The notes under the pieces: model-generated | Databases searched by the model: none | What the model was told of the DNA's origin: nothing | What the model saw: the letters and a program-made list of their open reading frames with translations, nothing else | Made by a program: the position numbers and the translations under genes | Shown: positions 33,919-44,751 of the stretch, in pieces | Layout: each line of letters begins with the position of its first letter | How positions within the stretch are numbered: position 1 is the first letter of the stretch | Origin: Aphelenchoides besseyi | Lineage: Eukaryota; Nematoda; Chromadorea; Rhabditida; Aphelenchoididae | Assembly (NCBI GenBank): GCA_024699855.1 | Contig: JAMPIQ010000001.1 | Span: forward strand, 5,766,001-5,830,000 | Direction of reading: 5' to 3' | DNA length: 64,000 nucleotides

Positions 33919-34230
33919 TCAAATGCGCGGTTTTTGGACGTTTTTTTGGCGACGCGCGGATTCTTTTTTGCCAAGCGGACTCGTCGATTTCGAATATCTT
34001 CTCTGAGAGTTACAACAAAACGATGGCGCATCACGTAAGTTCTCGGTTTTCAAGAACCCACTTTCTTTGTAGCATACGTGGTTGATTCGAAAGTCGGTTT
34101 CGTCGCCATCAGAGTGGCCGTCATCGGCCATTTCATCCGCCTCGTTCGACGCCGGTAGTGGCTGGAGTTCAGGCGGGAGATCCAAGAACTCATAGGAATC
34201 GAAATCGTCGGAGTTTGATCCGAAATCCAT
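33919..34230 (-). CDS. Hypothetical acidic protein
   Basis: Open minus-strand frame of 103 codons from ATG 34230 (MDFGSNSDDFDSYEFLDLPP), with an acidic first half (DDGHSDGDETDF) and a basic second half (LGKKESARRQKNVQK). A plus-strand alternative (ATG 34021 with GTAAGT..TGTAG intron) covers the same DNA; only one is likely real. No family recognised. Confidence 0.35.
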   Translation of the reverse strand: MDFGSNSDDFDSYEFLDLPPELQPLPASNEADEMADDGHSDGDETDFRINHVCYKESGFLKTENLRDAPSFCCNSQRRYSKSTSPLGKKESARRQKNVQKPRI

Positions 34231-34675
34231 GACGGCCTAAAAACTTGGGTTGATTACTTCAACGTAAAAATAAAAGCTCTTAATTTGAAAAAACTGAGTT
34301 TTAAACGAAAACACAAAATGTACAAATGAGCATAATTCCAAGCAAACGTAGCAGCAACAAAAAAACGAAAGTCGACGACTAACAAGGAGAGGTCCTGAGT
34401 GGTCCCCGCTACTTTTGGCTGAATTATAGATCAATCCACGCGGAATTTTACGCTGATTCTGAATATACCGATCTTTTTTGCCCAGTCGCAGAATTGGCCA
34501 AGTTATTAGCCAAAACCGAAAACACTAAAATTGCCAAAATCGTAGTATCGATTATGCTGATTATCGTGGTAAAGTCCGCGTATTCTTATCTCACTTTATT
34601 ACGGAGATATTGGCCGTTTTATTTGGCCAACATTCGTTCCGGGTTATGTTCCACTAATCTTCCCTCGGAAGTGTG
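34231..34675. other. Intergenic, no gene seen
   Basis: About 450 nt AT-rich. A 60-codon plus frame at 34494-34676 shows a hydrophobic patch but no other support. Confidence 0.35.
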
Positions 34676-34677
34676 AG

Positions 34678-34790
34678 CTGCAGTAGTCGAGTGAGTAGGT
34701 GATGGGCTTGCAAACTCTTTTGGAGGTTGCAGGTTCAATTCTCTTGTTGTCGAATGCAAGCTGCTGTCTTGTATGCACAAAGCAAAAAAG
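34678..34790 (+). repeat. tRNA-derived SINE-like unit
   Basis: The segment has an A-box-like stretch (TAGTCGAGTGAGTAGGTG, near 34685) and, about 35 nt later, a perfect B box core GGTTCAATTC (34732-34741), at the spacing of a tRNA gene. It does not fold into a full cloverleaf by eye and ends in an A-rich run (aaagcaaaaaagg). This fits a tRNA-derived SINE or tRNA pseudogene with an internal Pol III promoter. Confidence 0.5.
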
Positions 34791-34945
34791 GAAAAGAGTT
34801 AATGGTAGGTGACTACGAATGGCTGAAGGAAACCCGGTCGGTTTTTGTACATTAGAGTTTTTATTCGAGGAGCATTTGAATGAACATAAAAAAGTTGAAA
34901 AAATTTAAGCAATAAAAAAAAGTTATCAAAAATTGAAAATGGGGG

Positions 34946-36355
34946 TGGACAAAAATTTGGAAGACACTTTGTATTGTTAAGACATCTGCGCGCCTAGCTT
35001 TTCGACCACGTCCACAAGTCGCTTATTCATAGACGAGAAAAGGTCTTTAATCGTTTGAGCCTTAATCTTCGGGACGGAACGATGGATTGCGGCCACAAGT
35101 TTAGATTTTGCCCAAAATTGACCATTCTTGTATATTTCGTCTTCCATCAGCTTCCAAACGTTCTCCATCGGGTTCAAATCCGGACTACGGGATGGCCAAT
35201 CGCTTGTAGCTACTTGCTGGTTGAGTAAGAAGTCGGTGGTGACCTTCGCCGTGTGAATTGGCGCTAGATCTTGTTGCCACACCCAGAACCGGCGTCTCAT
35301 TTGCCTTCGGATCCACAGGAAAAACTTTAAATTAAGATCGGAAACGTAGTCGACCGCCTTGTAGTGATTGTTGCATACCTATAACATATGAAATTGCCAT
35401 CAAAAGTTGAAGAGATCGACGAAAAACGTACGTCGATCAGCAGTTTCCCTATTGAACAGATGGCACCGAGGATCATGATTGATCCACCGCCCATTTGTCG
35501 CTTGTATCGTTCCAAATGACCGATTTAGTCGTACTTCCAAAATAAAGAGAGAGTTTATTGTTGTCGGATTTCCTCTTGAGCTTATGGAGCCGCTCCGTTT
35601 CAGCTCAAGAGAAAAATAGGGGACAAAAACGGGGAAGAAGAAGAAGCAAGGGGCGTTCGTTCACGACGCTTTTATAATGGAAAAAAAGGGGGTGGGGATT
35701 TGGCCTTTCGTGATCCGCACAAAGTGCGGACACAAATGAACGTTTTCGGTTCCATAAGAACCTGCACTGCCCGGCCCGTCTGCCCAGACAAAAGCGCTTC
35801 TCGTCGCTGAAAACCCATGTTGTAAAGTCAATCCCAGCGTTCAAGTGACGTCGTGCAAAGTTGAGGCGGTTTAAGCGGTGTGTGTCCGTGAGAGGAAGCC
35901 GCTTCTTAACAAACTCGTAGAAGATATTGTCGCGATTCAGCCAGCGGCCAATCGTTCGTCGATCGACCTCCATTTCCAAGTTATCCTGGATTGAACGCGA
36001 GGTAACGCGGCTACCGCCTTGAAGTTCGTTGACTACATGGCGTTTAATACGACGACGAAGGCGCGAATTCACTTTCTTTGGACGACCGAGAGTCTTGCTG
36101 TCTTTCTGCTCGAATTTTTGAGTACGCGCTCAACACTTGACTTCGAAACTTTACATTTCGTCGCCGTTCCTCTAATACTTCGTAAAATCGCGTACTGTTC
36201 CTTAATTTCTTTTTTCTTTTCGTCCGAAAGCATCTAAAATGAAAGAGTATTCATCGATAAAACTAAAAATCTCAAAAAAAAACCACTCTATTATTACTAC
36301 AGCGTCCAAAAAAACGCAATAAACCAAGTTTCTTCCAAACTTTTGTCCAGTACTG
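34946..36355 (-). mobile_element. Degenerate Tc1/mariner transposon
   Basis: Terminal inverted repeats can be matched: the right end, read inward on the minus strand, is CAGTACTGGACAAAAGTTTG next to a TA, and the left side has TGGACAAAAATTTGG. The left outermost bases are lost or changed (gggggtggac). The transposase inside is broken (next entry). Family assignment follows from the TA target, the CAGT end and the DD34E motif. Confidence 0.75.
34977..36237 (-). pseudogene. Broken Tc1-family transposase
   Basis: Fragments in three frames cover the protein. A helix-turn-helix start at 36237 (MLSDEKKKEIKEQY) is frameshifted near an A run at about 36110. It then continues with the GRPKK linker, a second HTH (RSIQDNLEMEVDRRTIGRWL), the first catalytic Asp in WVFSDEKRF, a diverged middle, and the end with WQQDLAPIHTAKV (second Asp) and SPDLNPMENVWK (Glu), spacing DD34E. 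The middle (35330-35620) is out of frame or carries extra sequence. The copy cannot encode an active enzyme. Confidence 0.8.
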
Positions 36356-36356
36356 T

Positions 36357-38327
36357 ATGTTCAACAATGCAAAAAAGCATCATACGAGAAGATCAGCGTT
36401 GCTCATTGTGCCGGTGGTCTTCTTCTTAATATGGGTCAAAGGTTGTTCATTGAACGCAAATCGTTTTCAGTTATTTCTTCGTCTTAACTCCCGCATCCAG
36501 CGTCTACTCGCCAACGTTGAATCCGAAAAAGTGGATTATTCCAACGTCCGAAATCTCAAAATCGAGTCAACGCTCATCTGCGAATCAAATCGTCAATTGT
36601 GGCTACCAACCCGAAGACATGCTTCAACGAATACATCGATATGATTGGCATGTGAGTGATTGGCTTGAAAATCTTACGCGCAGATATGTAGACCAACTCG
36701 CGAAGACTCCGGCGACATGAAGTTCAGTTTACGGGATTTTATGAAAGTGGTTCGTCAATCGAAGGAACAGCGCAAGGAAGGAATCATCGACGCAACGTAT
36801 ATTTACATCGACTATGCGCATGCAAAGTTTTTCGACGGTGAAAACGAGGTTAGTATGATTGGGGGTACTTTTGCAGTTTAGCCTCCCCTTGAAAAATGCT
36901 GTTGGGCCCCCCTTAAAAATGCAGCTCGGCCCCCCGACGGAATTTATAAAAAAATAAAACAACAAATAAGCGGAGGTAAATTGTCCCGATAGCATCAAAG
37001 CAGTTGTTAACTGTTGAGGACATCATTGAATGGTATAGTACTTAGCGATCTGAGATCACAAATTGTAGATTACGTTCGGTCCACGAAACTGTTGACGCCA
37101 ACAAAAGTCTGCCACATATTCCTCAAATACCGATCGTGCAGTCCCGAATTCGTGCTTGTGACGGCGCTTGAATTTTTGCCACAACTGCTCAATCTTGTTG
37201 GTGTTGGCGTGAGTAACTGGATCGACGAAATTGACGCTGTGGTTCACAGTCAAGTGTTGATAACCGTCAGGAAGATTTGCGATTCCACCGTATGCACGCC
37301 AACAGTCGCTGATGATTGTTGTTCCCGGCAAGGTGTATTCTTGAATTAACGCCAAAAGAGTTTCCAAATCGCGTCGTTCCACCGGCCAAATGAAACACTC
37401 CCCCGTTTCCTCTTCGATTCCTCCAAAAATCATGATTGCTTCGTTGACCAATCGTCCTTTGTTGTATATTCGTTTGGTCACAAATGCTTCGTCAATTTGA
37501 ACTTGACAGCCCTCTCCACCAATACGAACTGGATTACGAACGAAATACTCGACACAAACATCTCGCAAAAAATTTTTGTAATCGACCAATGTATGTTCTC
37601 CAATTGTCGTATGATCGGTGCGCTTCATTTGGAATGGCAACAGTTTGTGAGAAGACATTTCGAAACACCAAAAGTACGTGTTGGAAGATCTGGAAGTACG
37701 AATCAAAACTAAAGTAAGGAAGGAGGGTGGTACTTCTTTTAACTCGAGATGGGCTCCTTCAAAAAACGTGTCCGTAAGAAACCCTTTTTCTTTGCGACAG
37801 TCTTTGGTGGTGCATCGGTAATTACCGTAACGACGACCGGCTTTTACTGGGCGGATGGTCATCTTGCCGCCACAAACACAACGTCGAGTATTGCCGAACA
37901 GGAGCTTGAGATGTTGAAGCCAAGCGATGAAATTCTCGTCATCCCATTTGAGCTTTTCGTAAAGATCCGCAAACGTAAAATCAATAAACTCGTCCATAGC
38001 AGCCGAATAGTAGAAAAAAATACGAGTTGACTGACGGAAAACACGATTTTCGACAAATGTTTTGATTTTTCACAAGGTGATTCATCACCAGAAACGTTCA
38101 TTACATCTTCGAAGTCGTAAACATCTGGCCAACTGCTCAGTTGTGAGGGGTTGATTTCGAACGCGAACTTCTTCAAGACTTTTTATCTCGAGCCGCATAT
38201 CGGAAAGACTGAACGGATGCTTTATTTTATCGACAAAACCTACCAACAGGACACAATCGTCCCAATCAATGACGATGATTTGCGTTCTCTTTACGAGCAA
38301 TTGCACAAACGTTTTGGAAGCCCGTGA
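36357..38327 (+). CDS. Unknown gene split by a Merlin element in an intron
   Basis: Exons that read well: about 36471-36651 (..LNPKKWIIPTSEISKSS.. to ..IHRYDWH), 36684-36848 (..MKFSLRDFMKVVRQSKEQR.. to AKFFDGENE) and 38178-38327 (TFYLEPHIGKTERMLYFID.. to KRFGSP-stop). The intron 36849-38177 starts GTTAGT, ends TTCAAG, joins in phase 0 and contains a complete Merlin transposase on the other strand. A possible first exon from ATG 36357 carries a TM/signal anchor (ALLIVPVVFFLIW), as in type II Golgi proteins, but its phase does not join the next exon. No family was recognised. Confidence 0.45.
36856..38150 (-). mobile_element. Merlin (IS1595/ISXO2-type) DNA transposon
   Basis: About 1.3 kb lying in the intron of a plus-strand gene, with the transposase on the minus strand. 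The exact ends were not resolved; short repeated G/C-run motifs (ggcccccc..aaaaatgc) occur at 36880-36945 near one end. Merlin elements usually leave 8-9 bp duplications. Confidence 0.6.
37056..37997 (-). CDS. Merlin-type DDE transposase
   Basis: Single open frame of 313 codons. A zinc ribbon (CVCGGKMTIRP .. YRCTTKDC) is followed by the ISXO2-like catalytic domain. The first Asp is in VQIDEAFVTKRIYNKGRL, then IFGGIEEETGECFIWPVERR, second Asp in TTIISDCWRAYGG, and the Glu in TNKIEQLWQKFKRR. Length and motifs match full Merlin transposases, and all catalytic residues are present. The stretch after the zinc ribbon (about residues 80-125) is less like the family and could hide a small frame error. 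The element may be recently active. Confidence 0.88.
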   Translation of the reverse strand: MDEFIDFTFADLYEKLKWDDENFIAWLQHLKLLFGNTRRCVCGGKMTIRPVKAGRRYGNYRCTTKDCRKEKGFLTDTFFEGAHLELKEVPPSFLTLVLIRTSRSSNTYFWCFEMSSHKLLPFQMKRTDHTTIGEHTLVDYKNFLRDVCVEYFVRNPVRIGGEGCQVQIDEAFVTKRIYNKGRLVNEAIMIFGGIEEETGECFIWPVERRDLETLLALIQEYTLPGTTIISDCWRAYGGIANLPDGYQHLTVNHSVNFVDPVTHANTNKIEQLWQKFKRRHKHEFGTARSVFEEYVADFCWRQQFRGPNVIYNL

Positions 38328-38678
38328 AATGGGCCGCAATGTTCTTTTGAGTTGTGCGATTTTGAAAACGCAGAAATAAACAGTTCGACAAGTTTACTAA
38401 ATCAATTTCGCTGAGGGAACGCATTTCCAGCAGTCTGCAAATACGTGATATACATTCAATGGTCTTCGGGCCTAAATAGACTGCTTTTGACTTTCTAACG
38501 CCCAACAAAAAAACTTCGTCGTCTTCGCTGTTTGCTTGAAAATTCTCTTGCTTCTACATTTCATATGAGTTACAAACCCATTTATTTTCAGGTTCCGGAT
38601 GGCGATGGAGTCCGAAGTCGAACCGAACTTTCTTGACCCGAAGATTGATGACAGAAAACGCGCCCGCAGACCTGGAAG

Positions 38679-39215
38679 ATGAACCAAGTCGTAAACGAGC
38701 AAAACAAACAAGTATCTTCGAGGTAAATTCCACTTTAATACAGTTTGTTATCTTTAACTTTCAGAACTCCACATCGTCCAATCGATCAGTCATCATTCGA
38801 AACTCGTCCTGCAAAGCGTTCCGCAGCTTACAACATACAAACAGATAAGCCCGAGCCTTCCATTTCCACTGTTCCATATGATCCATCATCTGATTTTGAA
38901 GAAGACGAGGAAACCGACGTAATTTGTGTGATACTGTTGTCTTATAGATATGTGAATTTTAGTATCTCTACGAATTGGATGAGGATCATCTTGATTTCCT
39001 AGCTTTCGACGAAGATGAATTCGACGAAGCGGAGTTGGCAAAAGACGACCAGGTACATCTCATCATTTCGATCTTTTTCATCTCTCCTTCAGCAGTTGGA
39101 TGGATTGTCGCAAACGAAACTTCTTTCAATCGTATTCCCGGCCAAAAAACCTTTCGACTTGACAAAATCAGACAACATTGCGCCTCATGTCAGTCAAATT
39201 GTAACTACGCAATAG
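38679..39215 (+). CDS. Acidic protein, unknown function
   Basis: Four exons from ATG 38679 (MNQVVNEQNKQ) to stop 39213-39215, about 135 aa. The centre is very acidic (SDFEEDEETD, then YLYELDEDHLDFLAFDEDEF). The C-terminus QLDGLSQTKLLSIVFPAKKP is different in character. Introns have clear GTAA..CAG/TAG ends. The frame was chosen because only it joins exons 1 and 2; a competing start (MTENAPADLEDE) is open but stops. Possibly nuclear; no domain was recognised. Confidence 0.5.
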
Positions 39216-39261
39216 CACATATGTAATCCATACGTACGTATTTAGCTGAAATCAACTAAAT

Positions 39262-40102
39262 ATGAAGACAGATTGGTCTGTAACGCTTATTACGAGCATT
39301 TTGGAGCGTTCATCTGCCATCGTTAACCGAAAGGATCCAAATTCCGCTCGTATGATTCACAGCAGTCGAGAAAGATGTTTCGCTTTACTGCGTTCAGTCG
39401 TTTATTTCGGAACATCAGTTGGTAAGTAAAACGTTTGCACTCGTGTTCACCACACGTTGCAAGTCGAGAACTTGGACTACGTGCAAACGAGCATTTCGGT
39501 TTGAGAGGTCGCTTCAACACAAACGAACACGCGTTAATCCAACTTACTCATGTTGACGACAAGACTCTACCGCTGCCGTATGATGATCCAGGACGACACG
39601 CTGTAACTATGGAATACATATTAAAAACGTTCCGAAGTTACTTTACGCAAGACCATCTACCGAAACATGCCGGTGTCATCGGGTCAAATTTTCATTTCTA
39701 CGACTCACACGCCATCGAACTATCAAAAGACCGCTCACTTCAACACAGCACATGGCTGACTCTTCTTTCCGCACTCGATTCAGCCAACATTATTTCTCCG
39801 GTTGCCTAAGCCCCTGATAAAACCAATAACGCTTAATTTCAATTAAGGAATATCGTTGCATGTCTACGGGATGTCCTGCTAGTTATAGCACTGCGTATTA
39901 CATTTTGAAACACATTCGCGATGTCCACGGAAACTTTGGCGACTTCGAACGTATGACGAAATGGATTTGCGTACACTGTTCTGCTCAGTTCGTCAACTTT
40001 GAGAGCGGGATGTCTCACCATACCTCTTGTGCTTCTAAAGTTAAAGAATCCACCGAGAAGGTAATAACTCCGAACATTCCCACATATGTAAATTCCATTT
40101 AG
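39262..40102 (+). CDS. C2H2 zinc-finger protein with unknown N-terminal domain (copy 1)
   Basis: Three exons: ATG 39262 (MKTDWSVTLITSILERSS), an exon of about 39438-39801 and a last exon 39848-40102. The middle exon carries an unrecognised domain with HALIQLTHVDD, TMEYILKTFRSYFT, KHAGVIG and LSKDRSL, shared with the next gene. The last exon has a zinc-finger pair: CMSTGCPASYST..HIRDVH and CVHCSAQFV..HH. Intron 2 (gttgcc..aattaag) ends in AAG. The protein is about 280 aa. It probably binds nucleic acid or protein through the fingers; the role is unknown. Confidence 0.55.
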
Positions 40103-40321
40103 TATTCCAATTATTCGTACTTGAACAATGCCGCATGCACATTAACAACTTTTTCATCGGAACTTTTCCACGAACTCTTCGTAAGCCGTACTCAAGCTCC
40201 AATTACACCTAATTAAGATTCCTCGCATCAAACAACGGACTGTCGAAGACTACATCTACGCTACAATCGGCGGTTGCCTATATGTGATTGTTAACAGAAG
40301 CAAATTCTCTAAGCACGACTG

Positions 40322-41254
40322 ATGTCAGAAAATTCCGTTGAAAAGGAAAAACATCTCCGAAGAAGCATCGTCTCTACGGCACGTGCGGAGGTAAATACTC
40401 GTCATCTAGACGTAAATATACACTTTTTTAGGTAGACATTTGTCTGCCCGTGTATTTGAACATCTTGTTAAGCAAGATACCGGAAAATTCAACTCAAAAA
40501 TTCATGCACTAATTGAAATCACCCGCATAACAGCAGACAATTTTCCTTCGTGCTTTTGTTCTGTAGGGGATTGCATTATCTCATTCGAACACATACTTCA
40601 TGCAATGCAATCATTTTTTACTCACGGCAAACTTCCAACACGCGCCGGAGTAGTTGCAACAAATCACGCTCGTACATATACCCGAAGTCTGGTTGAAAAC
40701 TCTCGTGACCCGTCTCTCATCAACAAAGTCTTGGAATGCTTGAACCGTGAACTTGCAACTGGGGCGTTTGTTATTCCAACGATGGTAGATCTTGCACACC
40801 AAATCATAATAACGTGCACAACGTTGCAGGAACTCCAATGCTACGTCCCGGAATGCTCAACGGTATGCACTAATTACTATTCGTTGCGAGCACACATTCA
40901 CGACCATCCAGAATTGGGCGAACTCGTGATCACATGTAACTCGTGTAACGGTGCATTCAAGTCTACGCAAGAATATCGTCACCATCGTGCAAGAGTTCAC
41001 GCAGATGGATATAGATGTGGTGCTTGTAAGATTCCATTCAAAAAATCACAACGACTACCAGCAACACCGAAGGAAGGAGCACCAAACACCGTTCAGGTGC
41101 AAAATCTGCAGACTCATTTTTGAGTAAGACAACGCCTACAGAAACCATGAACTGTCTGCGCATAAAGCTAAGCGAACATGTGGCGTTTGCAATGAATCAT
41201 TTTCATCATTCGCTGCTTACCGACGTCGTCGGCGTCAGAACCATCGTTCATGAA
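40322..41254 (+). pseudogene. C2H2 zinc-finger gene, copy 2, apparently broken
   Basis: The main exon (from about 40434) holds the same domain as copy 1 (HALIEITRITADN, SFEHILHAMQSFFT, TRAGVVATNHA, SRDPSL) and then zinc fingers: CYVPECSTVCTN..HIHDH, CNSCNGAFKS..HRARVH and a start of CGACKIPFKK. Near 41040-41050 the frame shifts by one. The next finger (CKICRLIFE) then meets an in-frame stop at about 41124, and a last finger (CGVCNESFSSF) follows to about 41254. A 5' ATG at 40322 is possible, but its phase does not join. The gene seems recently damaged at its 3' end, or a 3' splice was missed. Confidence 0.5.
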
Positions 41255-41766
41255 ACAGTAAAATCACTTTTTTTCATCGATTCCATTCAACTTTAATTTG
41301 TTCCTTCACTTTCATCATAATCTCTGTTATTGTTTTTTCCTTCATTTCAATACTTTCTTTCGTTTAAATCCACATGCCGCATTTCTTCGTTTACATTGAA
41401 GATTACAAATAAATATGGCAACGTTCACTAACTTTATTTGAAAATCTAAAAAACCAAATTGATTCAACACATAACAGAACGTTGATTCCCAATTCATAGA
41501 CATAACCTTCTAGAAACAACATCAATCCATAACTTAAGCTCAAGCATACTAAAGCTAAGATTAGTGATGTTCGGTAGTCGTTAAGTAGTTTGCGCATGCG
41601 AAGTTGTGCAACTTTATGGAAATTGTCTGTGCAATTTGGCAGTGGACAAATACGTTTTTGAAATAGGTATATGAATTAGTATGTATGTTTGAAATTAACT
41701 CACGTATGAAGGGATTACAAATGGCCCTTGTAACAGCTGAGTATTTATAGAATTCTCAAACATATT

Positions 41767-42056
41767 CTACGATTTTTGGGAACTGAGAAGCTTCAAAGAC
41801 ACTGCGATCATAGAGGCGTGAGCGAAACTGCCCGACAACCCCGGCATAATGCGGTAAATTTCCGGGCTGAAATGTGAGTTCATACGTTGAAACACATGTT
41901 CTAACGTAACAATTCGATCGGCGACGCAGAGATATTCTCCACTTGGTTGCACGACGGTGATCCGCGAGTTCTGCGTGGTCGTTCAGAATGTGGTTTAATA
42001 ACGCGGGTAGCTTGACTAACTTCTTATTGCAATCGGGCGCAACACACGCGTTCTCC
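41767..42056 (-). pseudogene. Fragment of the same zinc-finger/domain family (copy 3)
   Basis: Minus-strand sequence has a finger-like segment (CVAPDCNKKLVKLP..LNHILNDH) in one frame and, overlapping in another frame, VTLEHVFQRMNSHFSP and a following SGSFAHASMIAVSL. These correspond to the EHIL..M.SFF and HA..SL parts of copies 1 and 2. The frames do not form one continuous gene, so this looks like a decayed inverted copy. Confidence 0.35.
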
Positions 42057-42193
42057 TAAAATTCAATTGAGGAAAACGATGAACCGTTGATTTACCTGAT
42101 TTTTGTCTGGTAAAACGAAGTACAATTAAATAGTAAGCGAACTGCACGAGATGAAATCATTCTTTGCGAAATTTCTTGATTTGGCGTGTAAGT

Positions 42194-42350
42194 TCTCTTG
42201 GATTACAGATGAAGCATACATATGAACGGACGTTGAATCGCAAAACATTCTGCGCACTGAAAAATACAAAATTCGACGGTAAGTCACAAAACGGCCCCAA
42301 AACTCACAGCTCATTTACAGCATCTCCACGTCGCAACCAGTGGAAATACT
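42194..42350 (+). CDS. Possible short gene, unknown
   Basis: An ATG directly after a ..ttacag acceptor (MKHTYERTLNRKTF) runs to a GTAAGT donor near 42280 and resumes after ..ttacag to a stop near 42350, about 38 aa. An overlapping frame at 42340-42525 (MEILIAEKPQVF..) has a hydrophobic segment (VHVVLVLPICAIIELI). Either may be real. Confidence 0.25.
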
Positions 42351-42529
42351 AATCGCTGAAAAACCACAGGTCTTTCAAATGCTTCGACCTTCTCGAAACG
42401 ACAAAGAAGTGCTAGAAGAGAGAGAAGCAGATCGGCTCATCGTGCATGTCGTTCTCGTCCTTCCAATATGTGCAATCATTGAACTTATTTGTTGGAGTTC
42501 AAGAAGAATACCAATAAAAGGTTAACAGA

Positions 42530-42900
42530 AATAGCTGCTTCCATTTTGTAATCGCGGATGATTGCTTTAAAGTACCTACAAGAACTGAAGGTCCATAGAT
42601 TTGAAGGCAAACGTGCAAACAGTCAGACTCACATGGCTTGTGATATATGTTTATTTCGTAACTTAACCATAAGACTGAAGTTTATTTACACCGTAGATCT
42701 TTAAGATTTAAAGTCTTAATTTGAACAATAAATACAATTAGAGATTTCAGATTTGATACAAGGAAATAGAACTCTTATAATTGGATACACAAACGGTAAA
42801 TCGTTTTAACCACGTATGAAGAAAGAGCGGAACGGTGAGCTTTGGGATTCAAGAATGCATTTAGAGTAAGTGAAGAAACCGCAAATGATTTGGTGAGAAG
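42530..42900. other. Intergenic, no gene seen
   Basis: About 370 nt, AT-rich, downstream of the minus-strand gene that ends at 42904. Nothing recognised. Confidence 0.35.
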
Positions 42901-42903
42901 TAC

Positions 42904-44689
42904 TTAGGGATTTGCTTTATGTTTGACAATTTGATGATTAGCGGTTGACATTTCAACTAGTTGATCTGTCATTTCCAGAGCGTTCAATTGATGTTCTTCT
43001 AGCGGTACCAATTGCTCTTCACGTCTTTCGCTCGTTTGTCCAACCAAACTATTGTCCATTTGATCAGTTAGCCATTCGTAGACATCTGAGGTTACTTCGG
43101 TTGCGTCTTCCATTTGCTCAGTTCTATTGATCGCTTCGGACAACATCTCTTGTTCGTTGTATGCGTGACTAGTTGACGGCGGTGATCGATTTTCGAGAAC
43201 GTTTTGACCTTGAAAATCACGTACGTTAGTGATTGTCGAAAATAACGATCGTCCTGAGAAATTTCGTGGAACTTTAACATTTTGAGACAATCCGCTTTGT
43301 TTTATAATAAACCATGCTAAATTAGTCAGTAGTTCCGGCTTACTAAAGTACAAAGGTTAGTTGAACATAAATGTTTCGAACTTACCGCAACGGTGTACGA
43401 TAGAACTCCACTCGTAGATTGCCGATGTTCGTTAAACGATGACTGTGAAATTGGCCTTGGAAAATCGATAATGACAAGTGACCATCGCGATCCATATTCA
43501 TGAACTCCAAACTGGTGCGCATGAAGCGAAATCGAGAGCGAAGAAACGCGGGCAACATCGCTTCGAAACGATTCAATGTAACACCACCGACAACACGAAG
43601 TCGTGGCACTCGAACTTGTGGTCGAACGTATGCACGATTTTCTTCACGCATCGGTCCAAAGAACTCCGGTTGGATGACCACTTCTCTCCATTGATTTGTT
43701 AGTAAGTCGACGGAGAAAAGTTTGTAAACAAGCGGAATACGTTCGTTACGACGCGGAAACCGAACGGGCTGTCCGGACAAATCGGTCAATAAACAGAGCA
43801 GATAGCCGGTGGTTTTGTAAAATGCAGTCGAGACGGGAATGACACGATCTAAGTCGTTGTCGGCGTCTGGTCGAGTCTGAAAATCTTAATGATCAAACAT
43901 TTAAAAATCCAAAAACCCACCGCTTCAGATCTTTCAAATGCACTTGTCCTCAAAACAATGTCGTCGCGTTTTCCAGCGGTTTTCATTACCTCCAGATCTG
44001 CGGAAATTAAATGTGGCTTCGGAAATGGTTGTGGTCCATGAACGGTTGGAGACGAGAAACTGACATCACGAGTTTCAAGCATATACAACGTTTGATTGAA
44101 AATGTGGAAATTGAAAACGTGGAAATTTCGTGTCTTCAGGTCGACTTTAGCGATTTGATCGATATTCATCGCTGCCGAATCGTAGAAGTTTAAACGCTCT
44201 TCGGGCGGAGGCGATCGAATGACGAAACGATGTGCTATATCGGTCGAAAAGATCATATCTTCCGGTTCCTCCGGCATTACATTGCATTTGTACAACAAGG
44301 TTTCTAGATTGGTGAACGTGCGATTTGCGAAGTTTAAACGCAAATGCGAAACGGTCAGATACTTATTGCGCGTATTGCACCAGAGAATGAGCACTGTGTT
44401 TGAATTTATTGCGTAAACATCGAAGATACAATCTGAAACTAATGGAGAGGAGACATCAGCGGTATCGACTAGAATCCTGAAATCAAAGTTCAAGAAATGC
44501 GACAAAAGAATCTTACTCTTGCTCCTCATTCCACATGTCGATGATTAGCAGTTGGGCTTTGCATCGATCGTTGAGATTACTGAAACCGTAGACGAAACGT
44601 CCGTTCGTTCCTTTGTTAAACAACAACCAGTGTTTTTCCAATTGAACGTTAAATGGTCCGCTGCGCAACGAGTGATTTAAACTCGCCAT
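42904..44689 (-). CDS. Unknown protein, possibly beta-propeller-like
   Basis: Four minus-strand exons joined by clear GTAAG..CAG introns. They start at ATG 44689 (MASLNHSLRSGPFNVQLEKH), then ILVDTADVSSPLVSDCIFD.., then TRPDADNDLDRVIPVSTAFY.. and a last exon from KPELLTNLAWFIIKQSG.., about 550 aa. Repeated strand-like segments ending in FVYGFSNL, VLILWCNT, TLYMLETR and LSLSIFQGQF recall a kelch/WD-type repeat array, but no canonical repeat was identified. The C-terminus is Glu-rich. An acceptor (tttgttttag) sits upstream of the ATG, so an earlier exon may exist. Nematodes have families of such unassigned proteins. Confidence 0.55.
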
Positions 44690-44751
44690 CGTGAAACCCA
44701 AATCTAAAACAAAGATGAGAATGTTAAAGAAATTTACACGTTAGATGGACG

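Noticed and set aside
34021..34200. Plus-strand two-exon gene starting MAHH with GTAAGT..TGTAG intron
   Set aside because: It competes with the minus-strand acidic frame over the same DNA; Ser/Gly-rich low-complexity product with no other support, though not fully excluded.
37484..38030. Several plus-strand frames of 70-93 codons
   Set aside because: Antisense shadows of the Merlin transposase.
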